Source: Norana najaformis
Taxonomy: Eukaryota; Annelida; Clitellata; Crassiclitellata; Hormogastridae
Length of the DNA: 64,000 nt
NCBI GenBank assembly: GCA_964023275.1
Contig: OZ029917.1
Coordinates: 28,286,005-28,350,004, forward strand
Direction: 5' to 3'
Shown: positions 12,541 to 23,623 of the stretch, in pieces
How the letters are laid out: each line of letters starts with the position of its first letter
Position numbering within the stretch: position 1 is the first letter of the stretch
Position numbers and translations under genes: made by a program
The notes under the pieces: model-generated
The model's input: only the letters and a program-made list of their open reading frames with translations
The model's database searches: none
Told to the model about the DNA's origin: nothing

Positions 12541-13020
12541 TCGTAATCGTAATCTCGAGATTTCTGCAGCGCCCAATGAAAGCTAAGTCAAAACAAAATC
12601 GATAGGCAAAAGAGTTCGGTTCCAGGTCAAAATCCAGGAGGCAGGCAGTCAGACAGTCGGACGACTACGGTGGATGGTTTTGAAATTGAAGCGAGAAGAG
12701 AGATAAGCGAAAGAGGAAGAATCAGGATAAGATTTTTGGGAAAGTAATGTTTTCAGTCTTGAGTGAAAGACAAGCGCAGAAACTGGAAGAGGTGAAGTGT
12801 TGGTGAGTTCGTATGATGGATCAGTTATAATTGTCGTAATTCTGGCGGGAGTACATTCCAGATGGGTGGGGCAGCTATGGCTATTTCCAAATTTTAAGGA
12901 TGAGGTGACGGGAGGGCGAAGAAGTGTTAGGACAGCTGAGGAGTGGGTTGAACGGATTATATTACTAATAACTGACGAAGATAGGAGGGTTGGGATGACA
13001 GAAGTTTGTTGTAGGTGAGG
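12540..13020 (-). mobile_element. Family A L2/CR1 element, 5'-truncated copy
   Basis: The plus strand starts with CGTAATCGTAATCTCGAGAT and then GCGCCCAATGAAAGCTAAGT, the reverse complement of the family A 3' end at 5546-5591. Homology continues through the 3' UTR into the C-terminal coding region, for example the antisense of CATCCTACGAACTCACCAAC near 12800. It is a 5'-truncated insertion of about 480 bp, the usual outcome of LINE retrotransposition. Confidence 0.8.
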
Positions 13021-13229
13021 GATAAGACTTTGTGCTTTGATATAGGTATAGGCCTATGTCACAATTATCAGATAGCTCATAACTGAACTTTCTTTTGACT
13101 TCCATATTTTGCTAGGGCTTCTATAGTCTTGCTGACCATACTAAGGATTGTATGGCAGCTGTGGGTGCCCTGCGCCATAGAATGTGTACACTGTAACACT
13201 GTCGATATAATAACTGTATAGGCCTACAA

Positions 13230-13650
13230 TAACTAATAATTATAAAACTTTTAATGCGCCAGTGTCTAATGCACAAAGCATCAACCGATGGGGCACCAAA
13301 GCCAAACCGCATTCAAGTCAACATTCAGAAGGTCAGTCCTCAGACAGAGAGGCAGCCTACGGTGGATAAGCAATTTGAAAAAGGTAAGTTTTTAAGTTGA
13401 GAACGAAAAGGCAGAAGCGACTGAGTAAAACGAACAGACACAGGGAGGGAGTTCCAAAGTTTAGGCCCAGCAACCGAAAAATCCCGTATACCCAAAACAT
13501 TTCTATCCAAGGTATGACTAGAGAAAAACAATCAGATGACCTTGCAGAATAATGGTAAGTCTTGGGAATACGGACTGATTTTAAGTATTGTGGTTGGCCA
13601 GAGTTCAATATTTTATAAACTGTAAGTCCCAGTTTGAAACAAATGCCTAT
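13230..13650 (-). mobile_element. Family B L2 element, 5'-truncated 3' end
   Basis: The minus strand encodes FSVAGPKLWNSLPVSVRFTQ and LPFRSQLKNLPFSNCLS, plus YLKSVRIPKTYHYSARSSDC in another frame. These match the C-terminus of the family B copies at 16.9-17.3 kb and 33.2-33.5 kb. The 3' end sits near 13230-13250. Upstream homology stops near 13650. Confidence 0.85.
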
Positions 13651-13659
13651 GCAGGGAGA

Positions 13660-14416
13660 AGAAAACGGGCCAGCCTATTTTGCCTTATAATGTCCTTCAG
13701 TATTCTATTTCAGACTTGAAGAATGGTTTCGCAAAGAAAGCGATGCCGACGAATATTCATTACCAGCCGTGAGCCTTTTGGCGATTGGAGCGTCTAGCCT
13801 AGTCGCTTCATCGGGACTGAAGGTGGCATCTTAAACTTCTCAGCAGCGAAGCAAGACCTCCACTGCTATCTACTCTTTTCCTGTGCAACACATTCAGAAA
13901 AACTGAAAATAGTATACTTGACTACGAAGAATACATTTTGTAATATTTATCTGAGTTTAAGACCGTAATTTCGGGCGTTGAACTAGGCAGGAGGAATATT
14001 TACTGTCACTGGCTGCATTTTTCAAGTTTTACTCAGTTAGAACAAAGGTCTTATTTATATTTCTGCATATGGGTGCATGTCTTTCTCTTCCATGCTGCAA
14101 CAAGAATAACCGTGTAAAGATATCTGGATACTGCCTTTTTCTCCTCTAAATTCTCAGTACGCTTTAGCAGGGATATTTAAATAGAGTTGGAAAGGCTAAG
14201 CCTTCTGTCCTGACTTACGTTTCTGAACCAGGACAGCCGTCACTTGCATTACACTAGCAGCTGATGACTGTGTGCATTATATCTGATTCTGTGTCAGGCC
14301 ATTTGTAACCTCTATCCCTTCACATGACAGAGTCAGAATCAAAGGGCCTATATTTGCCTCAGCATTGGTTTCCGCAGCCAGCTTCCTCGTCCACGGATAC
14401 TGGGACCAATACCGAG
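13660..14416. other. No gene recognised
   Basis: AT-rich sequence between two LINE copies. I see no exon, RNA gene or repeat motif in it. Confidence 0.4.
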
Positions 14417-14423
14417 ACTAGAG
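14417..14423 (+). repeat. Candidate target-site duplication, left copy
   Basis: ACTAGAG stands here immediately outside the inverted LINE segment. The same seven bases recur at 17444-17450, just after the TTA-rich tail. A 7-bp match can arise by chance, but the placement fits an insertion duplication. Confidence 0.5.
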
Positions 14424-16942
14424 CGTTATAGCTCTAGCCAAGGAATTCTGAACTCTTTGGAGTTCCTGCATATTTGACTTTGTGATACCAACAAGGTTTA
14501 AGTTACAGTAGTCTAGGCGACTAGAGACCAATGCAGTAGCCAATGATATTCTAGAAGACATGGGGACAAAACGCCTAATTCTGCGTATGTCACGAATATA
14601 CATATATGACGATTTACAAATACCATTTACATAGTTTGTGAGAGACATAGTAGAATAAAAATAACGCCCAAGTCACGAGCAGTATCAGACAATTCAACAA
14701 TTGAGTCACCCAGTTTTAAGGATTTGAGCCATTCAAACTTTTTAAGTTGCTGTGGAGTACCCAGAAGTAGAAATTCAGTCTTCGATGGGTTAAGGAGGAG
14801 TTTATTTGCTGCCATCCAAGACTGTAGCTCCTCAAAGGCATCAGACAACAGCTGTGCAGATGAGTGACAAGACAAACTGTCAAATGAAATGTAGATTTGG
14901 GTATCATTTGCACAGAAATGATATCCTAATGAATGATTGTCCAGCAGTGTACCTAAAGGTGTGGTGTATATTATGTAAACAACAGAGGACCAAGTACAGA
15001 ACCCTGCGGAACACCAGAGGTCAACAAAGCACTAGATGAATAATATCCATTTAAATATACTGACTGGGTGCGTGGGCTGAGATAAGTAGCAAACCAATGT
15101 AGGGCAGGACCAGAAACCCCAAACCAGTGCTGGAGACGATGCAAAAGGAGAGAATGGTCAACAGTGTCAAAGCACATGATATCATTATGAACAGCAAGAA
15201 GTGCAGATTCTGTTGAATGAAATGGAGAGATTAGCGAGTTGGAAGATAGGTGGGTTTGCATACGATTCAAAACTACCCGTTCAAGAAGTGAAGAGGTGAA
15301 GAACTAGGATGAAGAAATTTATCAGATATCAAATGACCAACGAATTTCAGCCTAATACCTGAAATCTTATCAGCAAAAAAGGTCAAAAATTTACTGGCTA
15401 GCTCTTGGGTAGCAGAGGATAAATTTAACTGCTTTCTATGTAGGCCTAACAACTTGTTCAAAGCTATCCACAAAGTTTTTCGTGATGTAGAACTTTCGGC
15501 AATTAAATTCGTTAAATATTCGGATTTTGCAGATGAAACAAGTTTGCACACATATTTGCAGTTGCTTAAACCTGTTGTGGTCAGAGGGAAGGCGGGAGTG
15601 GCGCCACCAACGCTCTAACTGACTTCTGCGACGCCTAGCTTCAGCAATGGCAGAGTTGAACCAAGGCTGCGGTGAGCGCTCTACTACTCTCTTGGTTCTA
15701 AAAGGAATTTGCCTGTCAAGAAGCTCAGTTAAAGTGGACTGGAACTGCATAGCTAGCTCATTCGCTGTTTGTGCAGGAGCTAACCACAATGGAGATGTTA
15801 AGATATCGTGTTTCAGCTTATTTAAATCAATTTTATGCCAAGGGCGAAATTTAACAGTTTTATAATTTGGGGGCGTAAACGGGAAGTCAAATTTTGAGAA
15901 AATTGCAACATGATCTGATAGATATGACTCAATAGGAGTGACAGAATGAAGGGAATTCGAATCAGAACGAGTTATAAAGGCATCCAAGGTGTGGCCTTTA
16001 TTACGTGTAGGAAAGGCAACAAGTTGTTTCATGTCAAACCCTTCCAACATATCAAGAAAAGATGAAGAACCATGACCAGCTACATCAAGATGAATATTAA
16101 AGTCACCCATAATAAAGGAAATCAAATATTCAAGTAGTGACTGGAATTCATTAAGAAATCAGTGAAAGAGAGGGATGGTGGACGATAAATATTTACAAGC
16201 AATACCTGTTTATTGCCTGAGATGAAAGTAGCAGCCAGGACTTTAAATGACTTGGGTGAAAGAATAGGCAGAGTGAATTTCTTCAGTGGCAGATATGACT
16301 TAAAAAGAAAAGCAAGTCCACCGCCGTTACCACCGCACCGAGGTTCATTCAGCATAGAGAAGGTTGGGTAAGTAATGTCAGAAATGAATCCAGGTGTGTC
16401 ACTAGGATGAAGCCAGGTCTCAGTAAGGGCAAGTATGTGCAAGGAATGCTCACAAAGGAAATTGTGTAGGTTAGCAGCTTTATTACGAAGGGAACAAATA
16501 TTTAATTGACCAATATCCCAACTCTGAAATCTAACTGGTCCAGGATTTATTTCAACATCACCAGCCATAAGAAGCAACAAAAACAAATACGTAGACAATC
16601 CATGACGTGCAGCAGATGTTCTGTGTGAAATTACAATTCTGTGTGAAATTACAATCAACCCAGGGCGAAACTTAATGTTACTGGTATTAGACAGCAGCAG
16701 GATATATGAGTGAACTGAAAATGCAGTACTAGGTATCAGATAAAATGAATGGGCTTTAGCCAATTTCTAAAACAGACCAGACCGTGGTGATGCATGAGTA
16801 AATTTAGCAGCAGACTTATCTCCATCAGATTTGGCAAGGAGTAATATGAACAAAATAACGTACAAAAGCGGGCAACTTAATGCGGTAGCCATCGTAAGAG
16901 ACGCGGAAACTAAAGACACAAGGAAACCGAGCACAGTAGATA
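14424..16942 (-). mobile_element. Family B L2 element: inverted 5' part with 2A and APE domains
   Basis: Read on the minus strand, a short 5' UTR leads to a start near 16890 (MATALSCPLLYVILFILLLA, a hydrophobic leader). A stop follows, and then the 2A motif GDVEINPGP at 16536-16562. The APE endonuclease follows with its motifs in order: NICSLRNK, LTETWLHPSD, VNIYRPPS, GDFNIHLD, LDAFITRSDSN and LSDHVAIF. Next are the linker (SPQPWFNSAIAEARRRRSQL), a damaged RT with FDTVDHSLLL, HWFATYLSPRTQSV and SGVPQGSVLGPLLFT, then LLLNPSKTEFLLLGTP and LDYCNLNLVGITKSNMQELQ. It stops after NSLARAIT. Frameshifts, an early stop and deletions in the RT fingers and palm show that it is inactive. The missing 3' part lies next door at 16943-17443 in the opposite orientation. 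2A peptides of this type cause ribosome skipping in related LINEs; here that is inference. Confidence 0.9.
16536..16562 (-). other. 2A-like ribosome-skipping motif (GDVEINPGP)
   Basis: The nine residues GDVEINPGP agree with the 2A consensus D(V/I)E-NPGP. They lie after a hydrophobic stretch (LSTYLFLLLLMA) and just before the endonuclease. This is the position described for 2A peptides in L2/CR1-type LINEs of sea urchin and other marine invertebrates. Confidence 0.9.
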
Positions 16943-17443
16943 ATACTTCAAAATTTGAGCATATCACCCAGAGCTGTGCTTAAATCTTTGCATTGGCTTC
17001 CTGTTCGGCAAAGGATTTGTTTCAAATTGGGACTTAGGCCTACAGTTTATAAAACATGGAACTGTGACCAACCACAATACTTAAAATCAGTTCTTATTCC
17101 CAAGACTTACCATTATTCAGCAAGGTCATCTGATTGTCTTTCTCTGATCATACCTTGGACTAGAACTGTTCTGGGTAAACGGGCTTTTTCAGTTGCTGGA
17201 CCTAAATTTTGGAACTCCCTTCCTGTGTCTGTTCGTTCTGCTCAGTCTCTTTTGTCATTTCGTTCTCAACTGAAAACATACCTTTTTCAAATTGCTTATC
17301 CACCGTAGGCTGCCTCTCTGTCCTGTGGACTGACCTTCTGGATATTGACCTGATTGCGGCTTGGCTATGGTGTGCCATCGGGTGATGCCTTTGTGCATTA
17401 GACAACGGTGCATTAGAAGTTTCTAATTATTATTATTATTATT
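16943..17443 (+). mobile_element. Family B L2 element: 3' part in sense orientation
   Basis: This half begins with AATACTTCAAAATTTGAGCA, the sequence that directly follows NSLARAIT in the 33-kb copy. It continues as LKSLHWLPVRQRICFKLGLR, QPQYLKSVLIPKTYHYSARS and FSVAGPKFWNSLPVSVRSAQ to QLKTYLFQIAYPP, then stop. The 3' UTR ends in a (TTA)n tail at about 17425-17443. Together with 14424-16942 this is one element with an inverted 5' part, apparently losing nothing at the junction. Confidence 0.9.
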
Positions 17444-17450
17444 ACTAGAG
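17444..17450 (+). repeat. Candidate target-site duplication, right copy
   Basis: ACTAGAG directly follows the TTA tail and matches 14417-14423. Confidence 0.5.
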
Positions 17451-18310
17451 TGAAGGGTTGCCTAACAGTCCGATAAGAGACCGAAATCTAGGCACCCCGA
17501 GACGAGAGTAGTCTAATTTATGTAACGTTGGGTTCTGGAATGCGCCTAAATTAAGTTTGGGTTTTGGAATATCCGAAAGGAAGGTTGAGTTCTGCAACAC
17601 CCCTAAGGTAAGGGGAAGTTCTTGAATAGCCATAACAGTAAGGGTCACTTCTTGCCCACTTCTAGCCAAAACACCTGATCCACTTCTAAAGTAACTACTC
17701 AATAATATTATGACACACAACAGGGTTGATCCTAGACCAGGCCAGATGTCAATTGATCCATTATTACGGCATATGCCTATATATGCATAATAATTTATAA
17801 AATAATCGAGCAACTTATAATACAATTATAATAAAATTGTAATATAAAATATAATACATGAGAGAACTATAGTCAGCGCAAGGAAAGTTTAACAGTTTAT
17901 TCTGTTGTCTTTTATAGCAACGAAAAGGGCCGTAAGTTGGGCTGTGTTGTTTTGGTTTTGAATTCTGCTACTGAAATTTGCTATTAAATGCTCTTTCAAA
18001 TTTGCTTAAATTTATAAAATTACAGATAATAGTTACTAGTCTAGTGTTTCAAGACAGTATCGTATTTTTCCCTTTTAAAATACCTGTATTTTATTGGCCA
18101 ATATGGCAGGCCTATCTCTCCCATTATCGTTCATGCAACCAACCAACCGGCTTGTTTATTTTCCTCAATTCCATGGCGTGCAGCGAGCTCCTCCTTCTCT
18201 TTAAACAAAATACTCATATAGGTCCACAACTAACATAGACCCGGCATCCTTTTATTGTACTGAGCTTAACACAGGTCCTTACCCTCTTAAAACTATTAAC
18301 TTCTGCGACC
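17451..18310. other. No gene recognised
   Basis: AT-rich DNA with no exon or element motif that I can support. It has a faint internal periodicity near 17540-17640 (stretches resembling GGGTTCTGGAATGCGCCTAA). Confidence 0.4.
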
Positions 18311-18313
18311 TTA

Positions 18314-18470
<157 letters not shown>

Positions 18471-18639
18471 GTGTGTGTGTGTCATCCGGAATAAGTCTTC
18501 CTCTATTCAAAATTACATCTAGGATAACCCGGTTGGTATTCTTGCTCCCGACAAACTTAGCTCCAACCGTATGACACACATTCATAATTTCGAACATAAT
18601 TCCTCCATCATTTTTTCTCCTAAGCGAACCTCGGCTGGA

Positions 18640-18960
18640 TAGACTCATAACTAAACCTTGTTCACTTCCCTTCACTCATTCCAACCCCAAAGTCTTTTGC
18701 ATAGGTTTTTTCCATCATAATACCTAACACTTACACCTTACTCTTTCATCCATTACTTTCCTTGGAAAATGCTCAAAGTTTCAACCTTTAAAGCTGACGT
18801 CCTTGAATCCCTCTGAGGCCGCACCAGCACAGGCAACTACTTTGCTGCCCAACTAAAATTCAACCTTATCTGATATCCTGTATAAGCATATTCCTGCCAA
18901 ATGTAAGAGGGTTGCTGCACGCCCTTCCCAGCTCTGGTACAACTAAGATATTGCAAGAAG
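18640..18960 (+). mobile_element. LINE linker fragment (second copy)
   Basis: From about 18755 this is closely similar to 8300-8500, sharing TCAACCTTTAAAGCTGAC and GAGGGTTGCTGCACGCCCTTCC. It decodes in part as STFKADVLESL, the entry to the linker before the RT domain in L2/CR1 elements. Frames are broken. Confidence 0.55.
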
Positions 18961-19023
18961 GCTGCGCAGCCGGCTATAAAGGTGTTGGTGGTGCTCCCAT
19001 TTACTTTCCATCTTCTCAAAGTC

Positions 19024-19248
19024 TGTGACAGTATGCTGCATAATGTCAGTACATTATTCTAGTATTCTACAGTATAGCAACAGCAATATAATACAGCAGC
19101 GGCATAAGCACCTAGTCCTGCCAGTGTCTATTGCGACAGCCTCCGAGTCAGTTGTGCATAAAGTAGTCCTACGAGCAGGCAGCCGTAAGCATGGCCTGTA
19201 GTAGCAGCCAACAGCGTTCATGCCTCTAGGGTAGTCCGACCCGTCACA
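19024..19248 (-). mobile_element. Candidate 225-bp LTR of a Ty3/gypsy- or BEL-like element
   Basis: On the minus strand the segment begins TGTGACGGGTCGG and ends CTGTCACA, so it has the TG...CA ends of an LTR and a short inverted terminus (TGTGAC/GTCACA). Directly upstream in that orientation is a purine-rich tract, AAGAGGAGGGA, as expected for the polypurine tract that primes plus-strand synthesis next to a 3' LTR. I found no gag or pol remains further upstream and no second LTR, so it may be the tail of a deleted element. Confidence 0.45.
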
Positions 19249-19259
19249 TCCCTCCTCTT
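19249..19259 (-). other. Candidate polypurine tract
   Basis: In minus-strand orientation AAGAGGAGGGA abuts the TGTGACGG start of the LTR candidate. Its position is what supports the call. Confidence 0.4.
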
Positions 19260-19262
19260 AAA

Positions 19263-19925
19263 TAGAATTAATCAAACGTCGCGAGACAAAGATTCTAAGA
19301 ATGCTATATATACATATCTCTCCTAAGTACTCTTTCATCAGTTATTTTCATTGTCCATCGCTTGTTCTAGTCCTTGTACCGTGCGGGTCTTTTGCGTGTT
19401 CCGGTTGGGTGAAGTCTGGCCACTATTCTAGGCCGTGGCTTGTGCCATGTCTTTTATCTGGTGACGTAAGCCTGCGGGGAAGGCAGCGTAGGACCTACTT
19501 CTGCTGCCGACGTAATAAAATGCTGGTGTGTTTAGCAGCAGTTAACGCTGTCTGCAGCAGATGTTGACATCAGGGATGTGGCTGTCGGGAGTTGAGCCAC
19601 AGGTCAGGTTATTGTCTGTGGCTCAGCGGGGATTGACAACTCGGTGGCCTTGGAACAAGAGACCACTGCGGCGATGAGCTTGTCTGCAAAACCGATATTG
19701 CATTCAATACTCAAGCGGAGAGGTTTGGCCAGCCCGCCGCTGGCTGTGCTACTAATCGCTGGTATCGATCGTATTCGGCCGCTGCCGCCTTTTGAAGGGC
19801 GTTATTGCTGTCTTGAGGGCCATTAGGCGTAGTCTCTCCAGTTCCTACTCGTCGAACCGAGTTGCTAATTTGTCTGAAAGCTTAGCTCCAGGAGACCTAA
19901 CACCAGCAACTAACAGATGTTTCAA
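19263..19925. other. No gene recognised
   Basis: Moderately GC-rich DNA between the LTR candidate and a minisatellite. I see no coding motif or retroelement domain. Confidence 0.35.
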
Positions 19926-19929
19926 CTAC

Positions 19930-20330
19930 TCAGGTCTCAAGTACAAGTACGAATCCACGTACTTTGGTCTCAAGTATGAGTCCAAGTACTCAGGTCTCAA
20001 GTACAAGTACTAATCCAAGTACTCAGGTTTCAAGTACAAAGTCCAAGTACTTAGGTCTCAGCTACAAGTACGAGTCCAAGTACTTAGGTCTCAAGTACAA
20101 GTCCAAGTACTTTGGTCTTAAGTAGGAGTACAAGTACGAGTCCAAGTACTTAGGCCTCAAGTACAAGTACTTTGGTCTTAAGTAGGAGTACAAGTACGAG
20201 TCCAAATACGAGTCCAAAGTACTTAGGCCTCAAGTACAAGTATGACTACAAGTACTTATGCCTCAAGTACAAGTACGAGTCCAAGTACTTAGGCCTCAAG
20301 TACAAGTACTAAGGTTATAATACAAGTGCA
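19930..20330. repeat. Minisatellite built on CAAGTAC / AAGTACTT
   Basis: About 400 bp is made of imperfect units of the type AGGTCTCAAGTACAAGTACG and AGTCCAAGTACTT, with mixed unit lengths. The palindrome AAGTACTT recurs every unit or so. It has no open frame of note. Confidence 0.9.
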
Positions 20331-20559
20331 AAGACTACTGCAAGAACATAAAGACAAAATTTGTTTAACAATTAAGACTAAATCAACCATGTATTTTCAC
20401 TGATCATGTTATAAGACACATGCACTCATTTAGAATTAAGCTTGAGAAAGATTAGTGATGTGAGCTGACCCAGCTGACAGTCTAGAGTGGCTTCATCACC
20501 TCTGCTGAATGCACCAGGAGTTCCGAGCCAAGGTCTACTGGGAGTGGCTGATTGATCGA

Positions 20560-20820
20560 GAGAGGAGTAATCCGTGTCGACTTTGGTGCTCGCTCTCTGC
20601 TGTCCTGACCGCTCCACCGCCTCCGGCTTTTCAGCTCAGCCTCCTTTCACGGCCAAGGACTACCTTAGCTACATGCATGGGAAGATCGACTCTGTTCATC
20701 AGTCTACTGAGGGCTCGCCTCCTTCCTCTTTCCCTCCCACGTCTTCCAGGCTGCCTAGTTGAAGCCCTTCAACGCTATAAAAGTCATTAGAGTTGATATT
20801 AGATTAGATATTGCAATGTG
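20560..20820 (+). mobile_element. Possible LINE 3' end
   Basis: The segment ends in TTCAACGCTATAAAAGTCAT followed by an ATTAGAT-type tail. This resembles the 3' end at 8821-8850 (GCGCTATATAAG, then TTAGATAC). Upstream codons are pyrimidine-rich but broken. Weak call. Confidence 0.3.
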
Positions 20821-20904
20821 CAGAAAGTCAGTCCTCCGTCGATGTAGACCGCATGGAAGTATGTTACCCTAACAAAGTCCAGGCATACCATCCAACACAT
20901 ATAG

Positions 20905-21381
20905 TAAGTAAGTAGGCTTTTATTAATGTCAAACTAACATTTTATAAAATACACAGTTGACGTAGTTAACTGTTACTGTAAGTCAGGAAAATCCTAAACG
21001 GCCCGTCCATAGCTATATCCATTACGTTATATTTGTACAAATTTGAAAGAAACATCCGCTGGACGAAACATATTTACATTTCAACTTCACCATCTTGAAA
21101 AGATAGCGGAAAAATCTCATAGAAAGTCGTAAAGATGAAATATCTTTTAACACGGTAAATGATCTTAGTATGTCTAACCAGGCATCAGATCACATAAAAG
21201 TAGTCAAGCCTCAACACCAGCATTTGAAGCTTCTCTTGTATCATTCTTAAATTAGTCGGTAACACACGCCAGAAGATAAGGCAACATTATTTGTGTCCAG
21301 TCCTCTGCAACCGAAGCACAGTAGCAGTTTGGCGCATGCTTGTTGAACCATTGGATTCCATATCTCAGTCACTGTGTTGCT
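20905..21381 (-). CDS. TMEM216/80-like: Possible last exon of the TMEM216/TMEM80-like gene
   Basis: A strong acceptor on the minus strand (ATATCTTTTCAG) ends at 21382. The exon upstream, 23624-23825, ends with two bases (AG) of a split codon. Joined here it gives R-A-T-Q and a stop at 21369-21371. A short tail would suit this family, which ends soon after the fourth membrane helix. An AATAAA on the minus strand near 20918 could be the poly(A) signal, giving a 3' UTR of about 450 bases. Evidence is limited to the phase-compatible splice site and the AATAAA, so another last exon is possible. Confidence 0.35.
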
Positions 21382-22204
21382 CTGAAAAGATATGTTCAAC
21401 AAAAATTTGTTGTAATTAAAAAGTTTTATCGAATGAAATGAGAACTTTTTCTAGAACTTGACCTGTAAAAAATGTTATAGTTTCAATCCAAGAAAACTCT
21501 AGAGTAACTTTATTGGACTGAGCTACCTCAGAAGGTGATAAAATATAGTTCTGGCTTCAAAGAAAATATTTAAACAGCATCACTGAGTTTGACAACACGA
21601 CAACATATTAACATAATCGTGTAATTATGCCTTCAAATCCTGATCACTTATCTATAAAATACCCAAAATAACGCAAGTAATGATAAAAATAAACCCCATA
21701 TTATCACATTCTTTTAAAAGCAAGAATTTGTGCCAGTAAATCAAAATTTACTAGCATAGCCAAGTGTTAAGAGTGACATGTATCAAGCATAGCAAACGGG
21801 GTTTTGAGCAATTATTAGCAGAAGACGGCACCTACAGCCAAAATCAAAGAAGGAAAGAAGGCGGTGCCTGTAGCCAGGATTAAAGAAGCGGAGAAAGCCT
21901 GAAGCTGGTCAACAAGACCCAGCCGATGGGTCCCAACCGGTCCTCAAGGGCAAGGAGCCGCAGTGCCCGACAAAGGTCAGCCGGCGGGTCAAGGTCGAGT
22001 CGGCACTCGGGTCAGCGAAGCCCATGATGCAGGCGCCATCAAAGCAGAATACGACGGCAACGAAGAGGAGGGAGTTGGAGGTGCTGGATGTACGTCCGAT
22101 CCACAGTGGAAGTCTCGTGGTCCTTCGAAGAAACACTGGCAGAACTTTCTATACTTATGCAATCGCTGACTCAGGATTGCTTCTTCATCACTGCGCTTAA
22201 AGAT

Positions 22205-22612
22205 AAGACCACAAGATTTGGAGGTGCACTTAGTCGACCAGTTTCCAGCGTGCCAGCCAGGATGTCACCAGCAGCTCCAGTTGCACCACCACCAGCACCA
22301 TCTGCTTTTGGCCAACCAAGGCAACCGGATCGGTTCGCACAAATGACCGCAACTACTGAAAGTATTGCTGCTGGATCAGCTGTTGCTCACACAATTGATG
22401 CTGCAACGACAGGCAGTGGTGGGCATTCAGCGCCTGCCCCGTTCCCCAGGCAGAACAGGCAACCTCAAAACACACAGAACCAGTACCACCCTTGCCAGTT
22501 TGAACTGAAACAATTTATGGACTGTGCACTGAACCCACACAATATCACTCTCCGCCAGGGCATCAGCAAAGTCCTAAAGGAATGTCGGCTCCATTTCGGC
22601 GTGCCTATGTGA
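22205..22612 (+). pseudogene. CHCHD2: Processed (intronless) copy of CHCHD2
   Basis: The translation contains ARMSPAAPVAPPPAPSAFG, then RQPDRFAQM and AAGSAVAHTIDAATTG. A CHCH region follows: PCQFELKQFMDCALN and ISKVLKECRLHFG, then stop at 22612. This is the CHCHD2/CHCHD10 layout: proline/alanine-rich N-terminus, hydrophobic GSAVGHT stretch, then the twin CX9C domain. Vertebrate CHCHD2 has introns, but here all parts run together, so it looks like a retrocopy of an mRNA. Two defects point to a dead copy. The expected start codon aligns with AAG at 22205, and the third cysteine of the twin CX9C pair is Arg (LRQGISK, CGC for TGC). Upstream in-frame sequence is unrelated. CHCHD2 acts in the mitochondrial intermembrane space. 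Confidence 0.85.
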
Positions 22613-22645
22613 AGTGCCAGGATACACACACAATCAGACGATTTA

Positions 22646-22740
22646 TTATCATAATAATAATAATAATATTATTATTATTAATATTAATAATAATATTAAT
22701 AATAATAATAGTAATAATAATAATAATAATAATAATATCA
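22646..22740. repeat. (TAA)n microsatellite, imperfect
   Basis: About 95 bp of ATA/ATT units directly follows the CHCHD2 copy. It might have grown from a poly(A) tail, but about 30 bases of other sequence lie between the stop codon and the run. Confidence 0.95.
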
Positions 22741-22980
22741 AAACACAAACCACGCCTGCCACAATATCATTTCGCTCTGCTTGCCTTTGAAACTCTGGGC
22801 CCAGTTAACAATGCTGGGCTAACTTTCGTTACAGAGCTTGGGCGTTCTCTAACTCTACTATCCAGTCACAAAAGAGAAACATGCCACCTTTTCCAGCACC
22901 TATTAGCTGTCATACAATTCTTTAATGCTGTCACCTTTTGCAGCACTTTCTGCCAAAACTTGACGAGATTTAGCTAACAG
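22741..22980 (+). mobile_element. Possible C-terminal tail of a LINE polyprotein
   Basis: The reading FALLAFETLGPVNNAGLTFV followed by LGRSLTLLSSHKRETCHLFQ and IQFFNAVTFCSTF has the rhythm of the C-terminal domain of some non-LTR elements (FETLGP, then FLFQRLS--IQ--NA). Clade not assigned. Confidence 0.4.
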
Positions 22981-23623
22981 AGATTTTATTTCTTTAGCGC
23001 CTTTTTTTATAAGTCCTGAGGGATCATGGTATCTCTGGCAAAAATTTAAAAAAATAATATCTTATAACTTATTATAATAATAATATTAATAATTAAGTAA
23101 TAATAATATTACTATTATTAAAAACATACATCACATGCCGATATACAGAAATAAATATTACACATATATTTCATATGGAAGAAAGAGAAGCGTCAATAAA
23201 GTGATATCTTTGACACTTGAATAAAAATACAATGAAGAAGGCAGAGAAAAACTTACATGGGACCATCAGAGATTATATAAATGTCTGGAAAGATAAGATG
23301 TTGAAGCAAAACAAATGGAAAGATTAAAATGAAAGACATTGTATTGTCTGCTGTTTCACTAGCCACAGGAAGGCCTTACAAATCTTAAATAATGTCTGAA
23401 ATAACTACACAAAATTGTCTGGCAGCAGGCAACATTCAATAGCTTTAACACTTGACTTGCCCAAGTCAATTATGCTGAATTTAATATTCAGTCTCTGTAA
23501 GCTTTAGACTGACATTTTGTTTTCCCCAATGACTTACCATTAGAATTATGAAACAACTGAGGAAGAAACAGCAATACCTTATGACATGGCATGAATCAGA
23601 ATGCTTCAAAACCAGTGTCTCAC

